From the NCBI GenBank assembly GCA_027257055.1, contig JAPVLO010000133.1:124001-188000 (forward strand): a stretch of DNA of 64,000 nucleotides, written 5' to 3'. This DNA is from Cephalopachus bancanus (taxonomy: Eukaryota; Chordata; Mammalia; Primates; Tarsiidae). Below, piece by piece: positions 34,131 through 45,744 of the stretch. The notes below the pieces were generated by a model. The model ran no database searches. It worked only from the letters and a program-made list of their open reading frames with translations, and was not told the origin of the DNA. The position numbers were made by a program, and so were the translations under genes. Positions within the stretch are counted from its first letter, which is position 1, and each line of letters begins with the position of its first letter.

Positions 34131-36812
34131 ATGGAGAGTTTGGAGACAGTGTGTTCCACCTTTTTTGTCATTGAGGTGCGACCTCCAGGGCAACAGGAAG
34201 GGCAATCTCGCCTGGCACACAATGGACATTTTGATCTGTATGAGGGAGGCTCTTCAGAGCACTGAAGCTTGGACAACAAAAGCACAGCAGGAACCCAGAA
34301 GGCAAGGAACTGGCATAAGGACGACCACCTGATGGAAAGGACAGAAAGACCACCTGATGGAAAGGGTAGGAATAAGGGCCTTTGTATAGACCTGCCAATG
34401 GATGGCAGAAGGGGAGCTTGATCACCTCCTGGAGCTTGCTAGTAATCTCCAGCCTGAAGGAGAAGGCTGAAAGGCAGTGGAAGGAAACACTGTCTGAAGA
34501 TGAACCCATAGACTCCTAGGATTAGACTGGAAGGTTGAAGAATGTGCTGTGTGATTGTGTGTGAATGAGACGGACAACAGGAGGGCTCTGCATAAAGTTA
34601 GTCTGCATTGGGGGTGTACCAACCTGCCAATTGCTAAGAGGCCTCTGAGATATCGTCACGAGGAGTATGACTGGAGAGGGACAAACTGGATGTTTCTCAT
34701 ACTCCTCATTCTCTTATTTGTGTGTGTCTGTTGTTTTGAATCTGCTAAAAAGTTGGTTGAGTTATTATGCTTTGTTTGATGGAACACGTCATCTTTTAAA
34801 AACTTGATTGGCACGTGTTTCTTTATGTCATTTTATGTCTCCCTTTATTTGTGTGGTGTTTTCTCCCAACCCACTGGCACTGTTAAAATTTCTGCCTTTT
34901 GTTGTTAAGGTTGTGAGAAAATTGCCTGTTGCATATATGAAGTGTTACCGGTTATTTTAAATTCTTTCCAGGGACCACGCCCCCTCCCTTCCTTAGCCTG
35001 TGTTCTCCTTTATAAATTCTGAAGGAGCTCATTCTAATCCACCTGTAAAGAAATGTAGAAATGTCTCTTATATGCTACTTAGCCTTTTGCTAACTCAGTG
35101 CAAGTTAATGCTAGCCTTGGAGAAAATAATTTTGTAATCTTTCTCTGGCAACTAAGGGAATGAATAGGTTGTTCTTGTTTTCAAATGCCAAAAGTTAGCT
35201 GAGAGTAAGTCTGTTTCTAAAGGTTTAGACCTTGCCTAAGATCGTAATCAACTGCTTGTCCCTGTAAAACTGTTGGGAAGTCTCTTAGAGTTGTGTAACA
35301 TATGCTGAGTCCCTACTTTATATCATAATGCTAAATAACACTAATGCTTGCTTTTTTGGCTATGCCTAACTAGCACACCTCTTACAAGACTGGTAAAGCT
35401 TTAAATGCTGAATATTTTGCAGGTCTTAATAAAGCATTTGAACGGGCCATTCCCACTTGATTAAGTCACCTTGTAAGCTTGGTACTTCACTTAAGGGACA
35501 GGTCAAGTACTAGGCACATTCTGTGGAGCCTAGAGTGAGACCTAATCACTCTCATTTCATTGTCCACATGCTACAACTAAGGCTACTGTTTAGTAATTCA
35601 AGAGGATTTTTGACAATTTTGCCTGTTCATAATTAAGAATAAGTAGGAACAGATCATTTTACATCTATGTGGTCTGTTCACTCTAAAAAGGTTTTGTACC
35701 AGGCCATTTTTGTAGATATCATTGGAAAGTCATGGAGCAAAAAAAAGGGGGGGCTTCAAGGAAGACTGAGAACACTCAGCCTGGGAAAAGCCATCAGGGT
35801 TCCAATAATTCCTGGCATTGCTGTTTATGACTTTATTTAGTTATTTGTTTGTTTTAGAATTTTCCTTTGAGAAATAAATTACAAGTGTTTGGAGCAAATT
35901 CTGGTTTTCAAGAAATGTGACCAAGAGACTGTGTAGTGGTCTGTGCCCTTGGACACCCCAATGAGACAGATTTTTGAATGATTGGAGCAAATTAAAATTA
36001 CATGGTTTAAGATTTAAAAATAAGCTGGGCTCGGGGGCTCAGCCTGTAATCCTGCACCTTTGGGAGGCTGAGGTGAGTGGATTGCCTGAGCCCGCGGGTT
36101 TGAGACCCACCTGGGCAGGTGAGACCTCATCTCTACAATAAATCAAAAAATCAGCCGGGCGTGGTAGCACACGGCTGTAGCTCTAGCTACGTGGAATGCT
36201 GAGGCGGAAGGATCACCGGAGCCCAGCAGGTTGAGGATGCGGTGACCGGGAGCAGCCACTGCACTCCAGTCTGGGTGACAGAGTGAGACTCCAACTCAAA
36301 AAAAAAAAATTTAAAAATAATAATAAGTGCACGTTAAAAATCAAATTTGAACTCACTACAAGTTAGGAGATAATAAAATTTGGGAAGGAGCAAAACTATC
36401 TGGCAATTAAATTCACTTTGTAGACCTAAAAATAATAATAAGATAAAATAGTCAAAAGTTCTGTATGCAGAGGCATTTTTAAAAATTTATTTCACTACTT
36501 TGCAATCAAGATTATATCCTATAGAATACTAAGTACCAAACTCCAGAGGCTTGACTCAGGACTATGAATACCAAACTCCCAATTATAGAAAGCCTCTGAA
36601 GTTCTTAGAAATTGGAACATTAAGAAAGAAAGGGAGAAGAACTCCAAAATGAGCACCAGCCAGAGGAAAGGTAAACAAATTGGCAGTTGCCACTAAAGGC
36701 GAAGCTCCAGTCACCCAAAAGAGGGCTGATAAGGATAAACCTGCTAAGGGGTATGGTATCAGCTGCTATGAATGTGGTCATTCTGGGCACTTGAAGCACA
36801 ATTGTTCTTAAT
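34131..36812 (+). pseudogene. Proviral leader and gag relic, ends with NC zinc knuckle
   Basis: Leader and gag-equivalent region of the provirus, extensively mutated and interrupted by the Alu at 36024-36308. Matrix and capsid cannot be recognised. The nucleocapsid end is clear: codons from 36764 to 36805 read CYECGHSGHLKHNC, a single CX2CX4HX4C knuckle of the gammaretroviral type, with a TAA at 36809-36811. An 18-bp direct repeat (34323-34340 and 34348-34365) lies in the leader. Non-functional. Confidence 0.75.
36024..36308 (+). mobile_element. Alu, tarsier-type, inside the provirus
   Basis: Full dimer starting GCTGGGCTCGGGGGCTCAGC. TSD ATTTAAAAATAA before 36024 and at 36309-36320. It inserted in the gag-region relic, so it post-dates the provirus. 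Confidence 0.95.
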
Positions 36813-38700
36813 GGCCTAAGCCCCCAGGACCTTGTCCAACACCCAGATTAAAAAGTCACTAAAAGAGATGGTGCTCCCAAAGGTGAGGGGACACCTAGCT
36901 TGGTGATGGTGACTGTTGACTGAAGGGGAAGGGGCTCGACCCAGCACAGCGCTTTGTTTGCCATCAATCCAGAGAATCCTTGGGTCTATATGAATGTGGC
37001 TGGGGTCCAAATTAATTTCTTAATTAATACTGAGGCTAAGTTTCTAGCCCTTGTGCTCATACTGAACTTCTTTCTCCTAAAACCTGCTCTATAGTGGGAG
37101 TTAAAAGGTGTTCCAAAAGTTAAATGTTTCACCTAATGGTTACTAAAAGGTGAATTCAAATTATAACTGTAAAAGTTTATCTATAAATAAATAAAAAGGA
37201 AAGGAAAAAGCAAAGGAAAAACATAAAAAGGTTGTTGGTATACAAATAAGGTTTTAGTAAGAAAACAAAAAAGGAGGAATATAAGAAAAAGGATATTTTA
37301 TCTAAAAAAGAAAGCTTATATGGTAAATTTCTGTCCTATAATAAAGTAGATAGTTATCTAAGAAATATTTTTTAAAAAGGGGTTAAAGAACAAAAAATAG
37401 TATAAGTGTGCCAAAAATGGTATAAGAAAAGTTTATGAAAAGATATATATATACAGAAGAGATTCTATAAACAATCTAGGCATAATAAAGTCTTTTCTGG
37501 ATGCAAGTCTCCAAACATTTTCGGCTTCTCTTCAAATTTTATATAGAATTTACTTGAGTGCCTAGTTCAAATTATAGTATAAAACAATATGTCAGGCTAC
37601 CATTATAGTCCAGAAATACAAAAGCTGGTACTTGTAATAAAGCCACAAAAATTAAAGTTTATCATTTAAGTTATACTAATAACTTCAGGCCTTGTAGCTT
37701 TTGTACAAAAAGTAATCAGCCACTGCCTAAAATTGTCAAAATGTATGCCTGACTTTATTCCTTTTATTGCGCTAGAATCCAGTAATTTCATGCCCACATA
37801 ACAGTCATGCAAAAATTCTAGCCAGTGTCTGCAAACAATGCCACTGCTGAAACAAATCTGGATGCCTCAGTTCAGACAGGGAGAGATTTCCAATTTTTGG
37901 CTAGGCCGGACTGCACCCATTATCAGCTCTGAAAAAATTATAGAAGACAGACCTTCACCCCTCAGCATTCCAAATGATTATGGGAACGAAAAATCTCTAA
38001 AGACTAAATAATTGAGGCAGGGTAGCTAGCACAGGCTAGACATAAATAAATTTCTTATAGGTAGGTTTTAAAAGACATTCAAACATTTCTACTGTAGGCC
38101 AAGTGGCAACCTATCCCACCCCTTGGCAAATCCAGGGAAAACTCCATCAAATGTAGAACTAGGACAGTACAAACTTTCAATTTGCAGTTTAGCATAATAA
38201 TTACTAGAAATCCTTTGGAGACACGAGTAAACTAAACATAGGTATTTGGTATTGCATCACTCAGGATCCAAGTCCCTGAAATGGAATATGTTAAACATTT
38301 GAAATTTTTTAATGGTAGGTCTTTTTCCTACACCTCTGAAGGAAAGGGGGGGGCCACAAACATAAATGCTCATAAGAAAATGTGTTGTCCATTTGGGACA
38401 AATTTTAATCACAGTTTATAAGCTTATTTCTCTAGACACTTCTTGGACCATGAAAAACTCAAACATCCCAGGGAAGTAAGTGCTGTTAAAAATTGAAGAA
38501 AGGAAGGACCCAACCAACAACTGTAAGAAAAAAAAAGGACCCTAAGTGTGGTCCTGTTCCTATACTAGTCTATAGAATTTAAATACCTAACTTCTCTCTC
38601 ATGATGAAACCCCTCTATGAAGCCTCAAAGGGGGGTGAACAGAAGCCCCTGCTATGGGAAAAGCCCCCAAAACAGGCCTTTGAATAAAGTAAACAGGCTC
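36813..38700 (+). pseudogene. Proviral protease and reverse transcriptase relic
   Basis: Downstream of gag, codons around 37014-37040 read NFLINTEAKFLAL. This is the position of the retroviral protease active site, with AAT (Asn, 37026-37028) where the catalytic Asp codon belongs and Glu where Gly belongs. Near 38601 a stretch translating MMKPLYEASKGGEQ and then LLWEKPPKQAFE is the thumb/connection part of a class I RT. The core RT motifs (YxDD) are not recognisable, and 37090-37480 is an unusual A-rich stretch. Multiple stops. Non-functional. Confidence 0.7.
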
Positions 38701-39050
38701 CTTGCCTTTTGAAATTCTTTATGGGCAGCCACTCCCTCTTGTTAAGGGCATGCAGGAAGACTTAAAGGAATTAGGAAGTCTTGCCCTAAAACGGCAAATG
38801 CAAGTCTCCAGTTCAGTCCTGAATGCCATCCATTGTCAAGTCAGAGAATGATTGCCAATTAGTTTAACTACCGATGCCCATTCTTTTAAGCCAGGTAATA
38901 TGGTATAGGTAAAAGAGTAAAATGTACAACCTCTGGAGGGGGCCATTTACTGTTCTTTTGTTTACCCTGACCACAGTCAAAGTAGCTGAAGTAGTTCCTC
39001 AGATCCATTATAGCAGAATAGGACTGGGAGTGCACTGCAGATTTAGCAAC
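38701..39050 (+). pseudogene. Proviral integrase C-terminal relic, joined to RT by a deletion
   Basis: Immediately after the RT piece the translation becomes LPFEILYGQPLPLVKGMQ, and later PISLTTDAHSFKPGNMV. These are the end of the integrase core and its C-terminal domain in gammaretrovirus-like elements. RNase H and the first two-thirds of integrase, including its DDE residues, are absent. The junction is at about 38690-38705. Stops are present. Confidence 0.75.
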
Positions 39051-40409
39051 ACCCCTTAAGCTGACCGTTCAGAAAGTCAAAATTTCTCAAGCCCTGCTCT
39101 AGAAGCCTAAGGATACTTCAAGCCCTGCTTCAGTCATACACCGGAGGCTGACTGATCAACGCACGGCAGAAGATTAAGGATTCAGCTTAAGAACTCAGCG
39201 GACATTACTGATAAGCCATTGTTTTGCTTTGTCAACCTCTATATTTGCTAAACTGTTCGTCATTTTAATTGCTGTAGAACTAACTTTATTTGTTGTAGAA
39301 TTAACAGAGTTGTCCCTATTGAGCATGTTAAAAAAGGGTTTCGCTAGCATTCCCATTCTTTCTTATAATAGGAAATGTTCTTGTGCTTTTACGTATTTCT
39401 GCCTAATTTGGGTGTTTATCGCTTCCGTCACACACCCAGCATGTACGTGTATAGAAACTATCTGGCCAGACGTAAAAGTTTTTCATCATTGTTCATCCCA
39501 GCCAGAAGTTTGTTCTGGTAGCCAACAAGGCCTGTTTAGTATTGATCATCTGCTTATGCAACTAAATTTTCTCAATGTACTAAAGGGCTATTTTGAACAT
39601 ATAAAAATGTTGCATATGCCTAGCTCCTAGCATTATGAAAAGGCACATGTACCATAGGAATAATACAGCCAGGATTTTTCCTTCTGCCTAACTCAAGGGG
39701 GGATGAACTAGGCATTCCCCTTTATGAAAGCCTCAAAACATGAGATGCTCGATCCCTCAACCAAGTTCCTAATATAGGAGGGACCCAAGTTTGGAAAGAT
39801 GATGAATGGCCACCCCAGGGAATTATAAATACTTATGGCCCAGCCACATGGGCACAAGATGGGAGTCGGAAATGCCACATACCTATATATATATGCTAAA
39901 TCACATTATCAGGTTACAAACTGTCTTAGAAATTATAACTAACCAAACAGCCACAGCTTTTGAGCTTGTTGCTCAGCAGCAAGCCCAAATGCGCGCAGCT
40001 ATTTATCAGAACTGCTTAGCTTTGGATTACCTGCTGGTGAAAAAAAAGAAGTATGTGGTAAATTTAATAGCTCTGACTGTTGTTTGCAAATAAATAATAA
40101 TGGTAAAGTTATAACTAGTATAGCCACCAATGTTAGAAGACTTGCCCATGTCCCGGTGCAAAAATGGCAAGGCATAAAAATCAGCAATTAATTTGAAAAC
40201 ATGTTCTTGGATCTGGGAGGATTTAAGTATATTATTGGGTCTGTAGTCCTATTGGTGGAATCCTGTCTTATCCTCCCTTGCATAGCCCCAATAATTATGA
40301 ACGCCATTTCTAAGTTTGTGGAAACAGTTGTTGAATGAAAAACTGCAGCCCATATAATGTTAATGCACCAAATTAAGAATAATGATGCTTTAAATCTATA
40401 AAAGATCAA
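39051..40409 (+). pseudogene. Proviral env relic (surface and transmembrane pieces)
   Basis: An open frame at 39229-39630 carries the N-terminal surface part, with cysteines in THPACTCIETIWPDVKVFHH. The middle of the surface subunit appears deleted, because by 39806 the sequence is near the surface/transmembrane boundary. At about 39900-40190 the transmembrane ectodomain follows, with a heptad-rich stretch, the [10 protein letters not shown] segment of the class I immunosuppressive-type region, and a shift in an A-run near 40041. A hydrophobic anchor and short tail are still visible in translation to about 40400, with a stop before the anchor. Cannot encode a functional envelope. Confidence 0.75.
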
Positions 40410-40411
40410 GC

Positions 40412-40423
40412 ATCAAGGGGGGA
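40412..40423 (+). other. Polypurine tract
   Basis: AAGGGGGGAA directly abuts the TG of the 3' LTR, as expected for the plus-strand primer of a retrovirus. Confidence 0.85.
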
Positions 40424-41195
40424 ATGATGTGGCAGAAAGGGGGGTTGGTAGCAGTTAAAGGTATTTCTTTTTGAAAGGCAAGCTGCAAGCTTTAAAGACC
40501 CGCCAGGCGCCAGGCAGGTTTTGTTTAAAAAAGGCCAAATGAGCCGGGCTCGGTGGCTCAGCCTGTAATCCCGCGCCTTTGGGAGGCTGAGGTGAGTGGA
40601 TTGCCTGAGCCCGCGGGTTCGAGACCCGCCTGGGCAGCAAGACCTCATCTCTACAATAAATCAAAAAAAATCAGCTGGGCGTTGTAGCACATGCTTGTAA
40701 TTCCAGCTACTTGGAAGGCTGAGGCGGAAGGATCGCCGGAGCCCAGCAGGTTGAGTGCAGTGGGAGCAGCCACTGCACTCCAGTCTGGGCGACGGAGTGA
40801 GACTCCAACTCAAAAAAAAAAAAAAAAAAAAAAAGGCCAAATGGCCAGAGACTGGCCATTTCATGGAAATGCAAAAGAGTAACTAATTCACAGACTTATC
40901 CAAAACCCCTCTTCTGAAGTTGACGTTTTACAACCCTGCAGTTCCTGAAAACCATTTGTTCTTTGAAAAATCTGATTTTGCTGAGTACAACCTTGTAAGA
41001 TTCCAAAGGAAATATGTAATCACTCAACACAACCCCCTCCCTTACCTAAACATGGGTATAAGACCCCACTTCTCCCATTCTGGGGGGCTCGATTTGGACG
41101 CATTAGCCCCTCGAGTCTGCTGGGTTGGCCAGCGTCATAAAGTGCCACTTCCTATAATAGTCTCAGTGTCACGATCTCTCTGTCTTCCCGCTACA
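40424..41195 (+). mobile_element. 3' LTR of the provirus, interrupted by an Alu
   Basis: TGATGTGGCAGAAAGG to CTTCCCGCTACA. After removing the Alu (and one TSD copy) it is about 470 bp, like the 5' LTR. TSD TTGT follows at 41196-41199. The two LTRs differ by scattered substitutions (for example GGTACC versus GGCGCC, TCATGA versus TCACGA), so the insertion is old enough for the LTRs to have diverged. Confidence 0.92.
40542..40828 (+). mobile_element. Alu, tarsier-type, inside the 3' LTR
   Basis: Full dimer with A-tail. 15-bp TSD AAAAAAGGCCAAATG at 40527-40541 and 40829-40843. A slightly shorter segment before the poly(A) (TTGAGTGCAGTGGGAGCAGC) shows a small deletion. Confidence 0.95.
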
Positions 41196-41608
41196 TTGTT
41201 ACTTGTTCCCCTCCTACCTCCCTCCCCTAGCAGTGTCCCACAACTGCCAATCCCTTCCTTGTGCTATTTTGAGTAATATTTAGGTCCCACTTGTGTGAGA
41301 ACATGTGATATTTGGTTCTTTGTTTCTGTGATAGATTGATAAGAATGGTTGTCTCTAAGTCCATCCAATTTGCTTAGTGAGAAGTCCAGGATTTTGTCCT
41401 TCTTTATGACTGCCTAATATTCCATCATTTATATGATCCACATTTTCTTTATTCAGTCTACTTTTGCTGGGCAGTAGGGTTGGTTCCATGTTTTTGCTAT
41501 TGTGAATAGTGCGGCAATGAACATGCATGTGCAGGTATCTTTTTTATAGAATGATTTGTGCTCCTCCAGTTATATTCCCAGGAGAGGGAGTGCTGGATCA
41601 CATGGAAT
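41196..41608 (-). mobile_element. L1 ORF2 end, antisense, part 2 (continues from 33642)
   Basis: TTACTTGTTCCCCTCC is 3' UTR. AACATGTGATATTTGGTTCT, GATTGATAAGAATGGTTGTC, TTTATGACTGCCTAATATTC and TATTGTGAATAGTGCGGCAA are the antisense end of L1 ORF2. It is 5'-truncated at 41608, followed by the second TSD copy at 41609-41626. Confidence 0.9.
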
Positions 41609-41626
41609 GTGAATACATGCTTTTCT

Positions 41627-41717
41627 AATCTACTTTCTAAATAAACTTTCTTTTCTAATCAATTTCTGTGCAATTCTCTGCTTACCCACGGCACCGACTT
41701 GGCTCACCAACCTAACA
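41627..41717 (+). mobile_element. Class I LTR, right part (outermost layer)
   Basis: Continuation of the LTR begun at 33046: TACTTTCTAAATAAACTTTC polyadenylation region and an end at TTGGCTCACCAACCTAACA. CTTTTCTAATC occurs twice around the signal (41620-41630 and about 41649-41660). Confidence 0.5.
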
Positions 41718-43269
41718 CTCGCTGAGCATCTGATGCAAATTTTAAAAGGGGCAGAGGAAATACTTTTACATGCAAATCAAAGAATTTAAAACTAAAGAAC
41801 TACTTTCAACAAAGCAGAAAAATCAAATCCTAAGGGCTCCGAGGATTGCCAAAAGAGATAACTTAATTTTCATCCCATCTTCAACAAAAGGCTAAAAAAT
41901 CAGTGAAGAAAGAACTGTGCAAAAAATGGAGACAATCACAGCCATGTAAACTATGATTAGTGGTTATATTAATTGTTATAGGGAGAGAATATAGCTCCTT
42001 TATAATTTGTGATGCAGACTATATAAAACAAAAGACAGGGCAATTTGCTTTATGGTGTTAACCACAGCTAACAATCCCAGGGTTCCTAGAGCTTATTTGC
42101 AGTAATTACACATTTTCCTCACAGTGTTGTTTTAAATTCATTAGGCTTAACATACAATTTCCCTGAAATGTTAAACTCCTGTACATCAAAAATAAACACA
42201 CCATTTTTTTTACCTCCTGCTTCATGTAGTCAATAACTGAAAGCCCACATGTGCCTATGCACAAATGGCTCAGAAGTCTTTAAGGATATTGAAAACGTTT
42301 TATACACTTTTTTATTTTCTTACCAGGATGAACAGATACATGAAAACCAACTGGTGCCCAGATAGTAGTCAAGTAGTCAGATTTTTTAAATTCCCTAATG
42401 CTCAGCTATCTGGAGAGAGAGAGAGAGAGAGAGAGAATTTGACTGGATTTGCAGACCTATGGCAGCCAGAAACAAGACTAAGCTTTAAAAGACTGTAAAG
42501 CAAATACTTCAAAGAAAGAATATGCTTTCTCTGGGACACTGCACAGTGCTTAGTTGGCGTGTGGTCAAACAAAAAGAGACTCAATGTTATCACTTGTGAC
42601 CCAGCACACTTATGAGAGAGACAAAGAAATTTGGAGTGAATAAAGAGGTGGCCCCAAAACACGTAGGACCGTATGTAACAGCACCTCAGGATGGGAGAGG
42701 GCTTGCAGCATTCTTCTCTTCTAACAAGGATTGGTTGCCAGCACCCTGAAGTAAACAGTGAGCACTACTAGTATTATTAAAAGTGAATGAATGAAAGAAA
42801 AATGGGAAAACTCATTAAATGCTCCCAAGAGCTTCAGTCCATTGCGAATATCCCCATATAGCAACCAATAATCCAGTAATGATATTGTTTCCAATAACAC
42901 AGCTAAATATATCTCACTGCAAATATCCATGGCTTTGCACTTTATAAATCTATTGCATAGAAGACTTTTTAGTTCAAGCACCTTAATTTTATTAATATTT
43001 CATAAACTTTGACTATTAAGTAAATAAATTAGTACCATAAAGAAACGTTTGTCTCTTCTCCTAAACACCCCCTTTATCAAACAATAACATAAAATACCTG
43101 AAATATCTGATATCCTCTTGTTTTCTCTCCTTTAATACAAAGACCGTCTTTCTCCATCTGCTATCTGCCAATGTTGATAATCTAACTTTGCTTAGTTGTC
43201 TCAACTCACCTGGGCCACCCTTGCTGTCCCTCATGAACAAATTTCCCTTCTAGATTTTTTTTCTTGGTC
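41718..43269. other. Interval without a recognised gene
   Basis: Contains a short (GA)n array at 42413-42436. Short frames at 42265-42498 and 42402-42662 are caused partly by that array. The stretch 42040-42190 is a candidate conserved element (see findings). Confidence 0.4.
42413..42436. repeat. (GA)n microsatellite
   Basis: About 24 bp of perfect GA repeat. Confidence 0.9.
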
Positions 43270-43282
43270 TATCTCTTCTCTT

Positions 43283-43417
43283 TTTTTTTTTTTAGTGGAG
43301 TCTCACTCTGTCGCCCAGACTGGAGTGCAGTGGCCGCTCCTGGCCACCACATCCTCGACTTGCTGGACTCTGGCGATTCTTCCACCTCAGCCTTCCAAGT
43401 AGCCAGAACTACAGGCA
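43283..43417 (-). mobile_element. 5'-truncated Alu (right monomer only), antisense
   Basis: T-tail followed by GTGGAGTCTCACTCTGTCGC to AGCCAGAACTACAGGC. Perfect 13-bp TSD TATCTCTTCTCTT at 43270-43282 and 43418-43430. Confidence 0.95.
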
Positions 43418-43430
43418 TATCTCTTCTCTT

Positions 43431-45740
43431 AAACACTCCCTGAGACACTACATCATTTTTGAGTTTGGTGTTTTGTTTGTTAGGGCGATTGTATCAAACA
43501 TGTTTCAACTTTGTAATCCTTTCCATTCCTAACAATTCACTATCCAAGATATTTTTATATTTTTCTTTTTAGTTTCTCAGAGAGACACCTCACAGGGGAG
43601 TTTTTACCTGGCAAAACTGTAAATGACATCAACTGTAAGCCAGAGTTATTGACTATCCATGCAAGGGTTGTCGGGATCTTCGTCAAGTCTACAATAATAG
43701 CGATGTGTGCTGTGTTGGTCTTCATGGGTAATACCAACCTTATCAGGAGAAAATAATGTTTTTAATATATGTTGAGCAAGGGGGGTACTACCAGGAGGGA
43801 GATTTATCATATGAGGAAGAAATTTAGGATGGGTAATATGTTGTGAGAAATTCTGCTCTACCGTAAAGCTAGATGAATTCACAGAGAGAAAAAGAAATAT
43901 ATTTTTCTCACTCATTTCTGGGTTCATGGCTGAGACTTCTGTAACAAAAGGCAGATACACAAGACAAAAGCCCACACATTTATTTAGGTTTTACTTGAAA
44001 CAAGAACTTTAAAAAGTGGAGACCCCAAAATAGGGCAACCTCTGATGAAGTGTGCAGTCATGGACAAAGGTAATGATGGCAATAAACTTGGGGGAATTTA
44101 GCAAGTCCTGTTTGCTCAGATTCTTCTTTTGTCTTCCTGTCCTGCAAGTTACAGATCTACCTTTCCTTCAAACATAGGGAGGGCATCTCTGGAGTGAGGG
44201 TCTTATGACCTCCTTTAGAGGAGGGTCAGAGAAGTCCTTTAATATAAGTATATATTACTGTATTTATGTATTAGATATTATATAAATATAGTATATAGTG
44301 TTACTGTTATTAATTAATGTATGTATTGGTATTGTTAATAATAATTAATATCAATAACTGGAATTATATTGCATAGAGCACACAATTAGATATAACACCA
44401 TATCCACTGGTACTATATACCCTTCTCAATAGAAACCTCTGAGTTCCTTTCCCAAATTTTTTCTTTTCTTCCCTGTGGGGAAGTGGCGGGTGATTATTAT
44501 TTAAATGCCCTTTCCAAAGCTTATGCTTATTTGCTGTTCTGTTTTTTAAGCTTTATGTTTGACTGCAGGCTAAACAATTTTATGTCTTCCTATTTGTTCC
44601 AGTAGAACATGCATACTTTTAATTTATTTTATATCCATAAAGGAGAAAGAAACTAAATGAGTCTTCTTGTTTTGATTAGAAAACCACAAAAAGTCAGGGG
44701 GATGTGGGGTTCAGCGAGAAGGAAATCTCCAAGCAATTTCCACACAGCCAAGACATCTTCTCAGATAAAGTGTACATCTGCACGTTTCCTCTTCTGTTGG
44801 TTGTGTTATCAAGTCATGGATAGAGCAAAAGAGTAACATATAAATAGATACCCCATGCAGCTTCCTGTCTGTACATCGAACATTATATTAAACTGATCTC
44901 TATGTGTCTGCTTCCATTACTAAATCAAGGGTTCTTTACTGACAAGGAATGTGTTTCATTTGCCTTTGTGAATCCAATATCAATCTATGTTCATGTAGAT
45001 AATATATATTACATATAAAATCTGATATCGAAGGGGCAATGCACGAGAAGAAGCTGCTCAGCTACCTCTCTCTGCTAACCAAAGGGTAAATTAGCAGAGA
45101 AGCATTTTGACTAGTAGATTTGACAAGCTGAAGTTAATAGGACAGAGAAAGTGAAATATCAATTATGATGACACTGCTATGTCCATGAATTCTTGGGCCA
45201 CTGTTCAAGAAATATGAGCCTCCTCAGTTAAGAAGAGTGAATCTTTAGACTCTCCTTTCTTCTCCTTTTCATAAAAGGATGACTGCTGTTTACTGATTTT
45301 GGTGACAGAAGGAAAGTGAAATGAACCAGGGATATGATAAATAAACTTACTTATCATCAAGAAATCCTTGGAGAGATAGCAGGCCGCAACTGGAGATGGC
45401 AGGAGTTAGGAAGGGGGTGGAGGAGAGCGTGAAGACATCAAAGAATCAAATCAGTTACTTAATCTTGTGTAATGTTTCTAAGGAACAGTTAGTTATATGT
45501 TTGAAAATACAGTTTTCAATTCAGTTCATTTATTTTGAGCAACTAGCCTGTTAAAGCCAAGAGCATATTATATACATAGCTCCTTCTAACTATAATCAAG
45601 GAGCTTACAACAACATTTTCTATATCATGAGCAGCGTTGTTTAAAAGTTATATGATAAATATCACCAGTATGATATTAGATGTTAGAGAAGGCAAATGAG
45701 CACTATTATAGAGTTTAAATTGGCAAAATGTTTCTAGAGA
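43431..45740. other. Long interval without a recognised gene
   Basis: Contains a strongly AT-rich stretch at 44240-44400 with many TATA/TAAT steps. Antisense frames at 43555-43737 and 43646-43975 have no domain. No RNA gene is seen. Confidence 0.4.
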
Positions 45741-45744
45741 ACAA

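Noticed and set aside
34082..34779. Overlapping frames in the proviral leader, considered as gag
   Set aside because: Both strands and several frames are open; no matrix or capsid motif is seen. Only the NC zinc knuckle at 36764-36805 is secure.
39229..39630. 133-codon frame considered as a captured envelope gene
   Set aside because: It is only an N-terminal surface fragment; the middle of the surface subunit is missing and the transmembrane part is in other frames with stops.
41620..41660. CTTTTCTAATC repeated on both sides of AATAAACTT, considered as a tiny TSD-flanked insertion
   Set aside because: The first copy overlaps the L1 TSD, and the intervening 18 bp has no tail; more likely local slippage in a T-rich LTR region.
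44240..44400. AT-rich stretch considered as a matrix-attachment or origin-like site
   Set aside because: Only base composition supports it; no specific motif.
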